Assembly (NCBI GenBank): GCA_026545765.1
Contig: CM048840.1
Coordinates: 15,256,765-15,320,764, forward strand
Direction of reading: 5' to 3'
DNA: 64,000 bases
DNA from: Plantago major
Lineage: Eukaryota > Streptophyta > Magnoliopsida > Lamiales > Plantaginaceae
Shown one piece after another: positions 35,818 to 47,882 of the stretch. Below the pieces are notes generated by a model. The model had not been told where the DNA came from. It searched no databases and saw only the letters and a program-made list of their open reading frames with translations. The position numbers and the translations under genes were made by a program. How positions within the stretch are numbered: position 1 is the stretch's first letter; each line of letters opens with the position of its first letter.

Positions 35818-38415
35818 AAAACAGGAAACAAGAGTTAGGTTCTTGCTTCAAAGATAGAACCATTTAGACTAAACATTCTTCCAGTAGGAATCCACATTTT
35901 AGTGAATTTCTTGGGAGTTTGTTTTTGTCTAACTTGATCAGAAGGAGATGCAATAAAATCAGTAATTTTGATCTCAATTTTCCTTCTTGTGGTGTTTCTA
36001 GGTGTTCCTTTTGGTGCTTTCGGACCACAGGTTTCGGATTGCTTTTCAAAGAACTTAGCCTTTTTCGCCGTGTTCCTTCTAGCTCGTATTCAGCTTTTCG
36101 GGCTTGAGATTTCTTCCACTACCTATCACTACGCGTAATATCGGTCTTTGCCATTGTTCTTGTCCTTCCTTATATTGTTGCGTAAGAACTTTTCCAATAG
36201 CACGATAGCCAATGCCATTTCAACACCTTCGCTTTCGAATACGTTCTTCGAAGCCTTACTAGTTTCTGCACCATCTTTATTTCCATAAAATGGTACGAGA
36301 GAATTTGCCTATTCCAGAATTCTTCCTTTCCTAGTAATGTAGCAATGTGGATGGTTACATGTCCGAGGTTATGTTTCTTTCGTAAACCTTATCCGCAAGT
36401 TTCTTGTGAACTTGTTGTTCTTTCAAAGGTCAGTTGCTACTCCTTTTCCTTTGTCAACTACCTAGCTTTTCGACCAATGCTATAGGTGGTTGAAGAACCA
36501 TTCATTGACTTTTTACAAAGGTCAACCTTTCATCACTCTTCTTGGAGGAGATGAATTACTCGATTGTTCATCAAGTCCAAGTCCACCTTTCTCGGAGGGA
36601 TCTCTCGGATAGGATTGAACCTCGGTGAGAGTGTCACTAGCCTTTGCATAAGATTGGAAGGATAGCTCTTTCTTTCGAGTTCTTCATTCGTAAAGCGACT
36701 TCATCATTTTCTTAGTAAGTTCAACCAAGGCTAGTTTGTGAGAATTTTCATTCTCAGATATCTGAGATTTCAGAAAGGCTATTTCAGCGTTCTTGTACTC
36801 AGATACTCTGGTTAGCTCAGAAACCTCTTTTTTCAAGAGTTTCTTTGCTTTCCTCTAGAATTCTGGTTTTGGATTGTGCTTCCAGAAATTCTTTCTCATA
36901 ACGATCCAATTCACTCTTAACCAACTCCAGATCCTCAATTCCATCATCACTCTCATAGTACAGAAATTGTGAATTGTTAGTTACCTCATCAGCCATAAGA
37001 CACATTTCAATGTTGGAGATGTCTGGACCAACGATCTCAGCAACTCCACACATTTCTTTCTTCTTAAGGCCGAAGTCAATTACATCGTGGGTGATTCCAC
37101 ACAATTCTGGTGATGGTAGGTTTGAGTCATCTGAATCTCCATTTTCAGAATCTGTCTCAAAGTCTAGAGCATCAAGTTGAATTTGAATCTTCTTCATTTC
37201 TTCAGTCAGTAAGGCCCTTTGATTTCTCTTGAAATTTCTTCTGTCCTTCTTGTCACCTGTCTTGAGCTTGTTTAAAGCAGGACAATCTCTCTTGAAGTGA
37301 CCAGGCTTTTGACAATAGAAGCAGATATCATTTCCTATTTCTGCTTTTCAAGATTAACACCTTTCTGAATGGGGGAGTTCAGAGAGTTGTTCATTTGTAT
37401 GTTTTTGTACTGATGATAGTTTGGGCCAAGATGCTTTTTCAGCTTTTCTTTAGCTTTTCTTCTCTCAATCTCTCGACTCACAAATTTCTTCATGTGTCTT
37501 ACTGCAAGAGCATTTTCTTCAGATGCTTCTTTGGTATCCTTCTTTTCAGAAGTACCTTGAGAAATTAGAGCAACACTTTGCAATTTTTCAGCTGTTTGTT
37601 CTCTCTGAGTTGTCTCATAGTCTACAGTAGCAAGATGAGAGAAGAGCTCTATGTACTGGAGTAATATTTGGCATCCCTTGATTGAAATAAAAGAACTTAG
37701 TGTGTTCCCAGTTGTGATTGAGACTTCTGACAATAGTCTTAATCTTTTCTGACTGGGAGTATCTATTGCTTTCACCAAGTGCAGCCATATCACTCATAAG
37801 AGTAGTAAATCTGAAATCAAGTTCTTCCAGTTTCATGGGACCTTGTTTGAAGTTTTGGAACTTCAATTTAAGAACTTCAACTTGTTTTCTTTGGTTTTCT
37901 CGGCCCGCATGATTTCTTCAATCAATTGCCAGCAATTTCGCCTTTTAGCACCCTACGCCATAATCGTATGTGCTCAGGTGTCGATCTGATGATGCTTGAC
38001 CATCCAATCTGTGTATCTTGGCATCTTCAGATGTCCAGAGCTCTCTTGGCTTGTCTTCATATATAATGCTTCCACGAGCAACATGACCACTATCACTAGC
38101 AGCCATGTGCTCGCTTCCATCTTCCTTGTCTGAGGCTTTTCTTCCATCGACACCTCAAGAACTTGTTTGAGTTGTTGCGATTTTGATAGGCCCTTCATTG
38201 ATGACATAGATCATCTCATCACTAATGGCCTCCGGATGGAGCATCATGTTGTTCTTCCATTTCTCGTAGTTTTACGGCTTCGAGCGGGTGCATCACTCGA
38301 GACATACCGCACCTTAACACACAAATTATATAGTCCTCGAAGGGACAAAGTTCCTTCACCTATCTGGGGATCTAGGTTCATCTTAAGGCTTGTGAACCTC
38401 CCGCCTGATACCACT
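35481..38415 (-). mobile_element. Truncated Copia retrotransposon interior: PBS, gag, zinc knuckle, protease
   Basis: On the minus strand, TGGTATCAG at 38405-38413 is a tRNA-Met primer-binding site right behind the LTR. A decayed gag follows: a MKLEELDFRFTTLMSDMAAL stretch near 37866, a CCHC knuckle (CFYCQKPGHFKRDC) near 37300-37330 and an acidic linker at 36817-37197. The protease region (WLFDSGCGKHMTGD, about 35740-35780; NLFSMSQFADKG) is the last part, ending near 35485. Integrase, reverse transcriptase, RNase H and the 3' LTR are missing. Several frames are needed to read gag. The arrangement fits Ty1/Copia, perhaps the SIRE lineage. Confidence 0.85.
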
Positions 38416-39804
38416 TGTTGGTCCAGATAACGGCAAAGTAAAAGACTAGGGGGGTGAATAGTCTTTTAAAACTTTTGTCGATAAACAGCTTCGAAAACAG
38501 GGGTTTCGATACTTAAATTCAGAGCGGAAGACTTTAAGATAGGTAAGTGCGTAAACAATAAGTAAGTGTGTGTGCTTTCTTTAAATGTAAATACATAAAG
38601 GTAAATAACACAGAAGTATAGTGGTATCTGGAGGTGGCGTAATCCTCCAACTAATCCACTTCGGTCTTTCTGAGACCTAGAATTCACTAGAACAGATAAT
38701 TGAGTTCACCTTACAATAATCCTATTCTAAGATTCCTAAACAAATGGTTCCCAACCAAATGTTCCCGAGTTATTCCCTCACCTAGAGCTAAGTACTTCTC
38801 TACTCAGATAACCTTGGAGTTATTCCCTGATTTCCCAAATCAAGTACTTCCTCTACTCCACGCTTTGATGGTGTTGGTTATAAGGTTTGTCAGAGAGGCT
38901 TCTCGTATAACTTTTTCAGTTATGTTTTCAGAGAGCCTAATAGAACAAGACTACTTAATACACTTGTTCAGTGGATGACGATACCGCTTTCTTGACCCAA
39001 GTAATTGGTGTCCGTTCTGGAGAATGATCTTCAGAAATGGTATCTGATAGTTCAACTCTTTCACGAATAACAATCTCTTGTTAAGTTTCAGGACAACTTA
39101 GAACTACTAGTGATTCTTCAAGCAACATAAAGCTTTCAGAAAGGGTAGTAGAGTGCTTGAGAGAATACTTTGCTTGATGGTAAGTTTGCAAGATAGAGCG
39201 TTCTAAGGTATATTCTTCAAGCATCTGAGTCTGTGATATATATAGATAAATTTGAGAGGCATTTGAATTGTATCCGTTGTGCTCTCTATCAAATTATATC
39301 CGTTTATATCTTGAACTATGTACTCAGAAGTCACTATCTCATTTTTCAGAGAGGACTGCTTTTTGCACCATTTCTGCCGATGCATTTAATGCATAGTACT
39401 GTTCATTGTCCTTTAGTCTCAACGGATACATGAGCCTTTCTGATGGCTTGCATGTTCCATACTCTTGATGTCATATGTCCAGAATCATATCCCGAAAATA
39501 AGTTAATATACTTAAGAAAGGATTAAGGACATAGTCTTTCTGAGTTAGACTAAACCTTTGTGTCTTCATAAACCTTGTGCAATCTTCAGTCTTCTAATCT
39601 TCAGAAAAGCTCCATTGCTAGGATTGATCTTCATGGTCTTCTTGAAATAAAAATTACATTCAGAGACCTATAATCCTAATACAAGATTTACTAGACTAAT
39701 CATACTCATTGATTTCCTCTTTTACAATGTTCAAGTGACCAAGAGCACTTAATCACCTTTCTGGCTAAGATAAGAACATGTGATGAGTGATCAAAATACT
39801 AACA
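38416..39804 (-). mobile_element. 5' LTR of the truncated Copia element (1,389 bp)
   Basis: On the minus strand it starts TGTTAGTATTTTG and ends GGACCAACA, immediately followed by the primer-binding site. A TATA-like tctatatatatcac lies near 39235-39245. No target duplication can be tested because the other end is deleted. Confidence 0.85.
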
Positions 39805-39884
39805 GATATTCCTAACATTTTCAATTAATATATAATAGATATTTATATTTTCAATTATACATTTTGATTCTACGGTTGAGCAGA

Positions 39885-40647
39885 TTCCGTATAGGGGGAA
39901 AGAATTTTGTTGCATAAAGTTTTAATTTGTCAGGTTAAACGTGAGGAACTCAGGCTAATGTGTTAGCGCTTAGATTATCAGTTGGGTGTTCTTATATAAT
40001 ACTCCCTCCATCCAAGTTTCATTTATCTGTATTCTGTTTTGGTCTGTCCCAAATTCAATTACCCATTCCTTTAATGAAAAATCTCTCTCCTACTCTATTC
40101 ACTATCTCTCATACTTTATTTACTATTTCTCCTACTTTATTCAATCTATTTCCTACCATCTTTCTTACTTTATTCAATTTTTTCTTAAAACTCGTGTCCG
40201 GCCCCACGGATAATTGAAACCGGGACGGAGGGAGTATAATATAATATATAAAGTTGATGAGCTAAACCCAGCAGATTCATTCAAATTTCATCCGTCCTAC
40301 GTGAAATTTTGATTATATGGCTAAGCAGAGTCTGAATAGGGGAACATAGTAGTGTTGTTGCTAAGGTCATGTAAGCAATGTTATTGCTTGGTGACAAAAT
40401 TTTATGTCTTATAGTTGCTGAAAATGCGAAAGGTTTGCCAGCCAAATTAACAACTAAATTTGTTCGAGATTTTGAGTGGCAACATGTAGTAATTGATAGG
40501 GATTTATCTTTGGTGATTAAATTTCTTAAATCGACAAATTTTAGCTTTGACCCTTTGTTTCACTTTTCAAAGAAATTCAGGTCTTTGATGGAAAATCTTA
40601 TTTCATATCTTTCACTATTAAATTTAAACCTGCCTATATACAAATGA
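39885..40647 (+). pseudogene. RNase H-bearing repeat, second copy
   Basis: A C-terminal motif piece (caggttaaacgtgagg near 39932) is followed by the MITE at 40002, then the same linker as at 21760-21870. The core frame at 40378-40647 is open and reads AENAKGLPAKLTTKFVRDF and IDRDLSLVIKFLKST. It lacks the family's N-terminal DG motif and the C-terminal REAN box in frame, so a working RNase H is unlikely. Confidence 0.6.
40002..40234. mobile_element. Stowaway MITE (233 bp)
   Basis: Inverted ends ctccctccatcc and gggacggagggag are flanked by TA on both sides (40000-40001 and 40235-40236). It interrupts the RNase H-bearing repeat: the flanking tataat/ataatata sequence is continuous in the copy at 21755. 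Confidence 0.95.
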
Positions 40648-41112
40648 TTAATCATTTATCTCCATCTTCATGTCCGATATTGATTATCTCTTTGTATTAA
40701 TAAAGAAAAATCAGTTTGTCGTATTTTTTTCTGATTTAATTTTTTACGTTTCAATTGGTGTTTCTCCAATTATGGAGGATGGTCCAATCATAAAAGAAGT
40801 AGAAAAGTACTGAATAATATACTTATTTAAGCCATAGTTAACATGAGAATAATTAAGTTTGAGTGTACATTTTCAACAAAATTAAAACATTTCGATATAA
40901 TAGATAGATGTTGATGAAGTGGATTATATACTCTAAGTACAATACTAAATCCAAGCTTACAAGAATGGAACTTATACAACCTTAGACCATTTCCAATGGT
41001 CACAGTGATGGCCGTGAATAGTGGCATCCGTGAGCCACGATTGAAACGATAAAATCTAGAAAAATCATGTCCAATGGGTTGTGGCCACGACCATGAATAG
41101 TGTTTTTAATAG

Positions 41113-41154
<42 letters not shown>

Positions 41155-41169
41155 TAAATAAATCATTTC
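40648..41169. other. Intergenic with possible MITE and (TTA)n
   Basis: A segment at about 40985-41105 has two inverted accatg/cattggcc-like motifs (ccatttccaatggtcac, ccaatgggttgtgg) typical of small MITEs. A (TTA)n run of about 12 units follows at 41113-41151. Confidence 0.4.
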
Positions 41170-41400
41170 ATTCACTAAAATAAAATATTAATCTCATATA
41201 ATTTTATCTACAAAAATCCAAAAAATATTTTTAACATATATTTGAATTCGCCGTGACAAGACGAATCTATAGACAACAATCTTGAATACTATTATTAATT
41301 AAATAAAATATTTTATTCATTAAAATAAAATATAAATTTATTGAATAAGATAAAATGGAATAATGAAATTTTAAAAATTAAAAACGACTTATTAAAACAC
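41170..41400 (+). repeat. Copy of the 290-bp repeat family
   Basis: It includes tctcatataattttatctac, the hairpin gaattcgccgtgacaagacg at 41244 and the AT-rich tail. Confidence 0.8.
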
Positions 41401-41486
41401 ATTATAAATAATTAACGTAGCATCAAGCGTTCAAAAAGATACTCATTTTAAATAGTTTAACAGCAAACATTCTAAACAAACTTTTA

Positions 41487-41521
41487 TATATATACATACA
41501 TACATACATACATACATATAC

Positions 41522-41562
<41 letters not shown>

Positions 41563-41645
41563 TACGTATATATATATATATATACATACGTATACATATA
41601 TACATATGTATATATATACATACGTATATATATATATATAGATAT

Positions 41646-41732
<87 letters not shown>

Positions 41733-41815
41733 CGTATATACATACATACGTATATATATATACACACATATATACATACGTGTGTGTGTATATATATATA
41801 CACACACATGACCAT
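41487..41815. repeat. Compound TA/CA/TACA microsatellite
   Basis: Runs of ta, taca and a (CA)n run of about 27 units (about 41661-41715) alternate with tacgta steps over about 330 bp. The long minus-strand open frames rich in Tyr, Ile, Cys and Val here are repeat artefacts. Confidence 0.95.
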
Positions 41816-42613
41816 AGCATTTGTACACTTTCGGTTATTCTGAGCACTTTCGTATATTTTTCTACTATATTCTAAAGTTGATGGTTTACTTTGAAGCACA
41901 CATGATCCGCATGTGTATAAATGATACTTGGAGCACTTTCTAATTACTTGGACATTTTCTAATACAAAATTAATGTAAAAAGAAATTCATTTTAAGTTGT
42001 ATTAACTCTCTACGTTTCTTTTTATTTTTGAATTTAGGTTTCGACTTTTCTCTAAATACTTATGTATGAAAGATAATGAATAGTCGTAGGAGATAGTGAA
42101 TAAAGTAGAAGAGTGAGAAGGTAAAGAATAAAGTAATAAATTAATTTTCAATTTTTAGGCGTGTGAAGATGAGATTTATCCATCCATATATTATAAAGTC
42201 CAGTTTTTATTATCAATTTTAGCTATGGTACTTTGACCTGAAATCAATGTGAGAAATTATTTCATTTTTTTTAGATTAAAAAATTACAAAACATTTATAA
42301 TCAGTGTAAATTTATTTTTGATGCCAAGTTAATGCGTATTTGGTTCTGCTACCTTTACAATTTTAATATAATTTTGGTTACATAATTCTGCAAATGATAT
42401 TCAACTTTGTAACTATTTATAAATGTAATCAATCAAATCTTCTAGATCCCATTATTCCATCAAAATCGCCACCCACCCACTAATTTTCTTAATGGGCAGG
42501 AATCCAGATAGGAGGACCTTTAGATCTATGCTTGACATAGTCCCTTCAGTTGATCTTCTAAGAATGTTCTATGAATCGTCTAGTAGACGTACTCTTTTCA
42601 GTTCCATAAGAGA
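41816..42613. other. Intergenic, nothing recognised
   Basis: AT-rich, with no gene or repeat identified. Confidence 0.4.
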
Positions 42614-42621
42614 GGAGAGAC

Positions 42622-43454
42622 TAGAGGTGTCAACCGGGCCGGGCTCGGGCCGGGCCATGAAAGCCCGGAAAATTAGCGGTCCGGGCCGGGCTTTTAGAGA
42701 AATATTTAGGCCCGGCCAAGCCCCTAGCCCCATTAAAATACGGGCCGGTCCGGGCCTATAACGGGCCGGGCCGGGCTTAAAAAAATTAAAATTTTAGAAT
42801 TTTTAGTTTGAGTGTGATTCATTCTTACTCATATAACATTCACTAAAAATTGTTACGTTTGGACGGAATATGTGAAGCTGAACCTCCCTCAAATAAATTA
42901 TAAATATTTTTTACTTTCTCCTTGTTTCAACCGGTATGTTATCGCTTCCTTACTTCTAATGTCAAAGAGGTACTTATTAGACCCAACATGAACTCTATTA
43001 GCATTTTATATCTAAAACTTAAGTAGAATTACTTATTAAACCAAGTGTAAAACTTTTAATGAATGTCATACTCGTCAAATTAAAAGAATTCTTTTATCTA
43101 ACATGAGCAAAATGTGTAGTGATTTAGTCAGTGTTCCCTAATTAGTAAAAGACGAAGCTTTTTAATCATGTTGAACTTTCAAACCCAATTTAAATATGTC
43201 ATCAACTAATACATTATGATTCAAGTCAAATACCAACTAATATGCTTACTAAATATGTCGGGCTTTTCGGTAGGGCTTAGCGGTCCGGCAGTCCGTCCAC
43301 GGCTTTTTTCGTCAAGGGCCATGTAATAGGTGACCCCTAAGGCCCCAAACAAATATTCGGTCCGGGCCGGTCACGGGCCTATATTAACGGGCCGGTCCGG
43401 GCCTGCCTTTTTACGGGCCGGGCCGGGCTATGACAGGCCCCATTAGCACCTCTA
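42622..43454. mobile_element. hAT-type MITE (833 bp) with perfect 8-bp target duplication
   Basis: It starts tagaggtg and ends cacctcta, an 8-bp perfect inverted repeat. ggagagac flanks both sides (42614-42621 and 43455-43462). Both ends are rich in GGGCCGGGCC-type motifs, the interior is AT-rich and there is no transposase, so it is non-autonomous. Confidence 0.93.
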
Positions 43455-43462
43455 GGAGAGAC

Positions 43463-44141
43463 ACACGTGAGCTAATTGGTGGTGTGTTGATCTTTACATG
43501 TCTATCAACAACATTTTATATGTGAAGACTTTCAATTTCCTTTTCTTTATGTATAAGATTCAATCGGTAGGATGAGGTATAAGGTTTCGCTTCTCTACGA
43601 TCTTTGACTGGAAGGAGTGGTTCTATCCAACCTGAATTTCAACCCCGTTTGAAATAATGATGTTCAGGTCCGGTCTGGTATATACTCGAACCCGTTACAT
43701 ACCTTTGTTAAAAGACCCGACCGCAACATTTTATGATTAAGTTAGTAAAAAACTACATTTTTTACTCTCTTCGGTTTTCTCTCTACTTTCTTGAGTTTCC
43801 CCGCAACATTAGGCGGGGAAACTTTCTTCGATTTTCTCTCTACTTTCTTGATACATAACGGGCCTGGGGGAACTGATAATCTCTAGGTGGGGAAACTCTC
43901 TTAGATCTTCTCTCTACTTTCCTGATCTCCATAACAAGTCAGGTACGGTAGGACCCTATTTTTACATTTTCTATAGTTAACATAAACAAACGGTCAATGA
44001 TATAATATTGGATGGAGAATAACTACCGACACCACCAATTCAACGCGTTATGCTTAATTTTGACTATCTTATTTTCTCGATTAATTTATTTAATCTTCAC
44101 ATTTCTATTTATTATTAAAAGTAAAGATGCCACGGTTAGTA
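43463..44141. other. Intergenic with a short motif repeated three times
   Basis: The motif ttttctctctactttcttga (variants) appears near 43771, 43833 and 43903, with ggcggggaaact near two of the copies. No gene is seen. Confidence 0.5.
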
Positions 44142-45413
44142 CTAGTAAACATAAAGATGAATCACTGAATCTAGTAACCAACAACTGAAGAACAAAATCA
44201 TCATCTGCAACATTAACATTCTTCGCAATTTTGACCTCCTCTGCTCCAGTAATTCTTCAGCAGCCGCTCGATCACCTCCATCCGATGGCTGAGATTCTTC
44301 CACACTTGCATCATACATTTCCTGCCCTTTGTCAACCACACAGAACAACTCACCTCCTTCTTCATCACCAACTGAATTCACAATGTTTACAGTACACTGC
44401 CTTTCAGTAATACCAGGAAAGGGATAATCTAAACCTGAACGGTTCGATTCAGTCGACACAACGACGTCCAGCGACATTGCAACAGACATAACAACAACCC
44501 ACCTGTCATGACAAACCTCTTTCCCGCCAACAACAACACCGTTTACTTTCACGTTGCCGTCAACAGAATTGACGAGAACAGCTTTATTTCCCGCCAAAGT
44601 TTCGAACTCTGTTGAATTCCTCAATCCTCGAAGATCAGAAAAACGGAGTCGAATCGGCAACACATGGTTGCGGAAATTGTACCGGAAACCATCAGACTCT
44701 CGGAAAAAGTCGGTATCGGAGACAGAGAAGATTGTTAAGGAATTGAGAGATAGCAAATCGGAGCTTCTCATGCCCATATTAGCAGCAACGACGCTAAATC
44801 CTGTCCTTCCTAAAGCTCTCATCGCGTGATCGAGAAATGTCCGGTTGATTTTGGGGTAAACAATCGCACCTGTAGATTTGATCTGTGAGAAATCACATTT
44901 CGTTGCGAAATTGGCGTCCAGTACCGAATCAATGCCGTGGACGGTGAGATTGTCGTCGACGTACAGATCCGGCTGGCGGATTTTTCACGGTGGGGATTGA
45001 GTTTCGGTACGGTGTGGAGGAGATTGCGATTTCTTCAGATGAACTGTCGGAACTTTTGGATAGGAAAATGCAGTTGTTGTGGTAGAGTGTGAGGAACTTT
45101 TCACCATGGTTGAGAGAGGACAGAGGTGATGAAGTGAGAGGTAGTTTAAGGGTGTGGTAGTGGAGGAGAGCGGTGGCGTGAGAAGGCAAAATCGGGAGGG
45201 GCGAGGAGCGTGCCGGAGAAGTTGGAGGGGAGAGAGAGGAGGCTTGTGGCTAAGATTGAGTAGCCGCGTGTGCGGAGTGGCGAGGACGGCAGACGAAGGA
45301 GGTGAGAGGGTGGTGGAGGAGACGGAGTGAGGAGAGTGGAGAAGGAGGTAGATGAGAGGGAGAGAGATGGTGAGGAACTTGATGCAGGTGTAATGGTAAG
45401 TGATTATCTCCAT
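44142..45413 (-). pseudogene. Fasciclin-like arabinogalactan protein, two FAS1 domains, three frameshifts
   Basis: FLA proteins are secreted, often GPI-anchored cell-wall glycoproteins with FAS1 adhesion domains. The ATG at 45413 starts a signal peptide (FLTISLPLIYLLLHS). FAS1 domain 1 is split over frames: LRTRGYSILATSLLSLPSNF with APPDFAF, then HATALLHYHTLKLPL with FLTLYHNN, then PDLYVDDNLTVHGIDSVLDA. Domain 2 (HAMRALGRTGFSVVAANM to VSDTDFF and NFRNHVLP) is in one frame to the stop at 44142. The last frame equals that of the signal peptide, so three shifts of the same direction cancel out. FLA19-21 relatives are the nearest guess. It is either a young pseudogene or a gene with sequence errors; FLA genes rarely have introns that could explain it. 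Confidence 0.65.
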
Positions 45414-45614
45414 TGTTTTTCACTTTGAGTATGATCAGGCTGTTTCTTGATAGTTATGGTAGAATTGAAGTAGCTGGGAAACTGAATTTGCAACTGCTGT
45501 TTTCTTGAGATAAACTTCTTGTTTTGACCTTTTAAATAATCTAAGAAAGTAGCTGAAAGATTTTAAAAGCTGCTTTTACTTCACCGTAAGAGAAAGAGAG
45601 AAATATTGTCCTCA

Positions 45615-47882
45615 ATGAAACGTGCAAGCGAAAAGTTATACACTTCATTCTCACAATCGTTACTCTCCACAAGAAATTTTAAAGATCTGCAGAAACTCCA
45701 TTCTCTTATCATAACCTTTGGTTTACATAGGTCTCTCTTTCTCTCGGGTACTCTGATTTCCAAGTACTCGAAATGTAACGACCCCGATTCGTCGTTGTTG
45801 GTTTTTCGGGTGAACGAATTCAGGAACAACACGTATATATGGAATACGGTTATCAGAGCGATGGTGAATAACGGATTGTCTGCAAAAGCATTGGATTTGT
45901 ATGTGGAAATGAGAAACTTTGGGGTGAGGCCTGATAACTATACTTTTCCTTCGGCCATTAAGGCTTGTGGGAGTTTGATGGATGTTGAGAAAGGCAGATT
46001 TGTTCATCAGCATGCGACGGTACTGGGTTTTGGCTCTGATTTGTATGTGAATAACTCCCTGATTGATATGTATGCAAGGTGCAATGAGCTAGATTGTGCT
46101 CGAGAACTGTTTGATAAAATGCCTGAAAGAGATATTATTTCCTGGAACAGTTTGATCTCTGGGTACAGTTCGAATGGGTATTTTGGTGAAGCTTTGGAAA
46201 TATATCATCGATTGAGAATTGAAGGTTTAGTGCCTGATTCATTTACATTTTCGAGTACTTTACAAGCATGTGGCGGAATAGGGGAGGTGAAGGAGGGGCA
46301 GAGAGTACACGGCTTGGTGCAGACGAGTGGGGCAAGTAGGGATTTGACGGTTAACAATGGTTTACTCTCCATGTATTTTAAGTTCGACATGGAAGTTGAT
46401 TGCTGGAGGATTTTTAATGACATGGTTGACAGAGACACTTTTACATGGAATATAATGATTATTGGATGTTTTGCATTGGGCCTATATGAGGAGACGATTA
46501 GGCTGTTTCTGGAGATGTTAGGTTATTTTAAACCTGACATATTGACGGTCACATGTGTTCTCCGTGCTTGTACTAATGCAAGAGACTTGAACTCGGGAAA
46601 ATATGTGCACGACTACATGGTTAGTAATGGATACGGGTGTGACACTTTATCTTGTAATATACTGATAAACATGTATGCGAAATGTGGGGATTTGGTACGT
46701 TCAAGGGAAGTTTTCGAGGGCATGGGAAGCAAGGATTTGGTGTCATGGAACTCAGCACTTGATGGTTACATTGAGTATCAGCTCTATCAGGAAGCAATAG
46801 AACTATTTAGGAAGATGAGGATAAACAGTGTGCAGCCTGATTCTGCCACATATGCGGTTCTTCTCTCTGTCTGTAAAGATTTGATGAACATCGATCTTAC
46901 AAAGGGACTTCATTGTGACATCATCAAACAAGGATTTGATTCCACTCAAAGTTTAGGGAATGCTCTTGTGGATGCATATGCAAAATGTGGCCAAATTGGA
47001 ATTTCACTGAAACAGTTCGAGAACATGAAAACTCGAGATATTTACACATGGAATTCAATTATTGCTGCTTGTGCTCATTGGGAAAATAGTATCGGTTTCA
47101 GAATGCTTCATAGGATGAGAATGGATGGATTTATGCCAGATGTCCCTACCTTTCTAAGTGCGTTGGCTTTATGTTCACGCCTGACTGCCAAGCAACAAGG
47201 AAAGGAGTTACACAGCAGCATTCTCAGATTAGGATTTCAGTCTAATATCCCTATAGCGAATGCTTTGATTGAAATGTACTCCAATACCGGAAGTTTGGGT
47301 AATTCAGTACTCGTGTTTGATCAAATGAAAGAAAGAGATATAATTTCTTGGACATCGCTTATTTCTGCTTATGGCACTTATGGTGAAGGAAAAAATGCTG
47401 TTAAAGCTTTTGAAGATATGAAGGCAGCTGGTATACATCCGGATGAAACTGTCTTTGTTGCGATTCTTTATGCATGTAGCCACTCTGGTTTAGTTCAAGA
47501 AGGGCAGTCCTTTTTTGAGGAGATGAAGAAATTGTACAGAATTGAGCCAAGCATTGAACATTATGCTGCGATTGCTGATCTTCTGTCACGCGCTGGCCTT
47601 TTAATTGAAGCAGAGGAGTTTATTAACACAATGCCTATTCAGCCGGATGTGAGTATATGGGGAGCGTTGCTGAGTGCTAGTCATGCTAGTGGAGATCTTG
47701 AAATTGCAGCACGTGTTTCAAGACGCATAGTTGAATTCAATACAATAAGTCCAGGATATCATGTTTTGGTCTCGAACGCCTATGCTGCATTGGGAAAGTG
47801 GGATCAGGCGAGAAGAATAAGGACTTCATTGAGAGATGGAGGGGTCAATAAAGACCCGGGATGTAGTTGGCTTGAGGTTTGA
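45615..47882 (+). CDS. PLS-class pentatricopeptide repeat protein with broken DYW end
   Basis: A 755-residue frame without introns. PPR proteins of this class bind organellar RNA and usually direct C-to-U editing; the C-terminal DYW domain is the deaminase. Many PPR units are visible (TYIWNTVIRAMVNNGLS, DIISWNSLISGYSSNGYF, DLVSWNSALDGYIEYQLY, DIISWTSLISAYGTYGEG), and the protein ends after the E-type region at CSWLEV. It resembles Arabidopsis At3g03580, which has a full DYW domain. I start at the ATG at 45615. Downstream, 47905-48024 still encodes the VCGDCH zinc-binding end of a DYW domain in another frame, so about 80 codons, including the HxE centre, were deleted. It may still bind RNA, but cannot deaminate alone. 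Confidence 0.9.
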   Translation: MKRASEKLYTSFSQSLLSTRNFKDLQKLHSLIITFGLHRSLFLSGTLISKYSKCNDPDSSLLVFRVNEFRNNTYIWNTVIRAMVNNGLSAKALDLYVEMRNFGVRPDNYTFPSAIKACGSLMDVEKGRFVHQHATVLGFGSDLYVNNSLIDMYARCNELDCARELFDKMPERDIISWNSLISGYSSNGYFGEALEIYHRLRIEGLVPDSFTFSSTLQACGGIGEVKEGQRVHGLVQTSGASRDLTVNNGLLSMYFKFDMEVDCWRIFNDMVDRDTFTWNIMIIGCFALGLYEETIRLFLEMLGYFKPDILTVTCVLRACTNARDLNSGKYVHDYMVSNGYGCDTLSCNILINMYAKCGDLVRSREVFEGMGSKDLVSWNSALDGYIEYQLYQEAIELFRKMRINSVQPDSATYAVLLSVCKDLMNIDLTKGLHCDIIKQGFDSTQSLGNALVDAYAKCGQIGISLKQFENMKTRDIYTWNSIIAACAHWENSIGFRMLHRMRMDGFMPDVPTFLSALALCSRLTAKQQGKELHSSILRLGFQSNIPIANALIEMYSNTGSLGNSVLVFDQMKERDIISWTSLISAYGTYGEGKNAVKAFEDMKAAGIHPDETVFVAILYACSHSGLVQEGQSFFEEMKKLYRIEPSIEHYAAIADLLSRAGLLIEAEEFINTMPIQPDVSIWGALLSASHASGDLEIAARVSRRIVEFNTISPGYHVLVSNAYAALGKWDQARRIRTSLRDGGVNKDPGCSWLEV

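Noticed and set aside
36817..37197. Acidic 126-codon frame as an independent host gene
   Set aside because: It lies between the zinc knuckle and protease of the Copia element in the same orientation, so it is the gag-pol linker.
41423..41899. Three overlapping minus-strand open frames of 114-158 codons
   Set aside because: They translate a TA/CA/TACA microsatellite into Tyr/Ile/Cys/Val strings. Open frames in all three registers are a repeat artefact, not genes.
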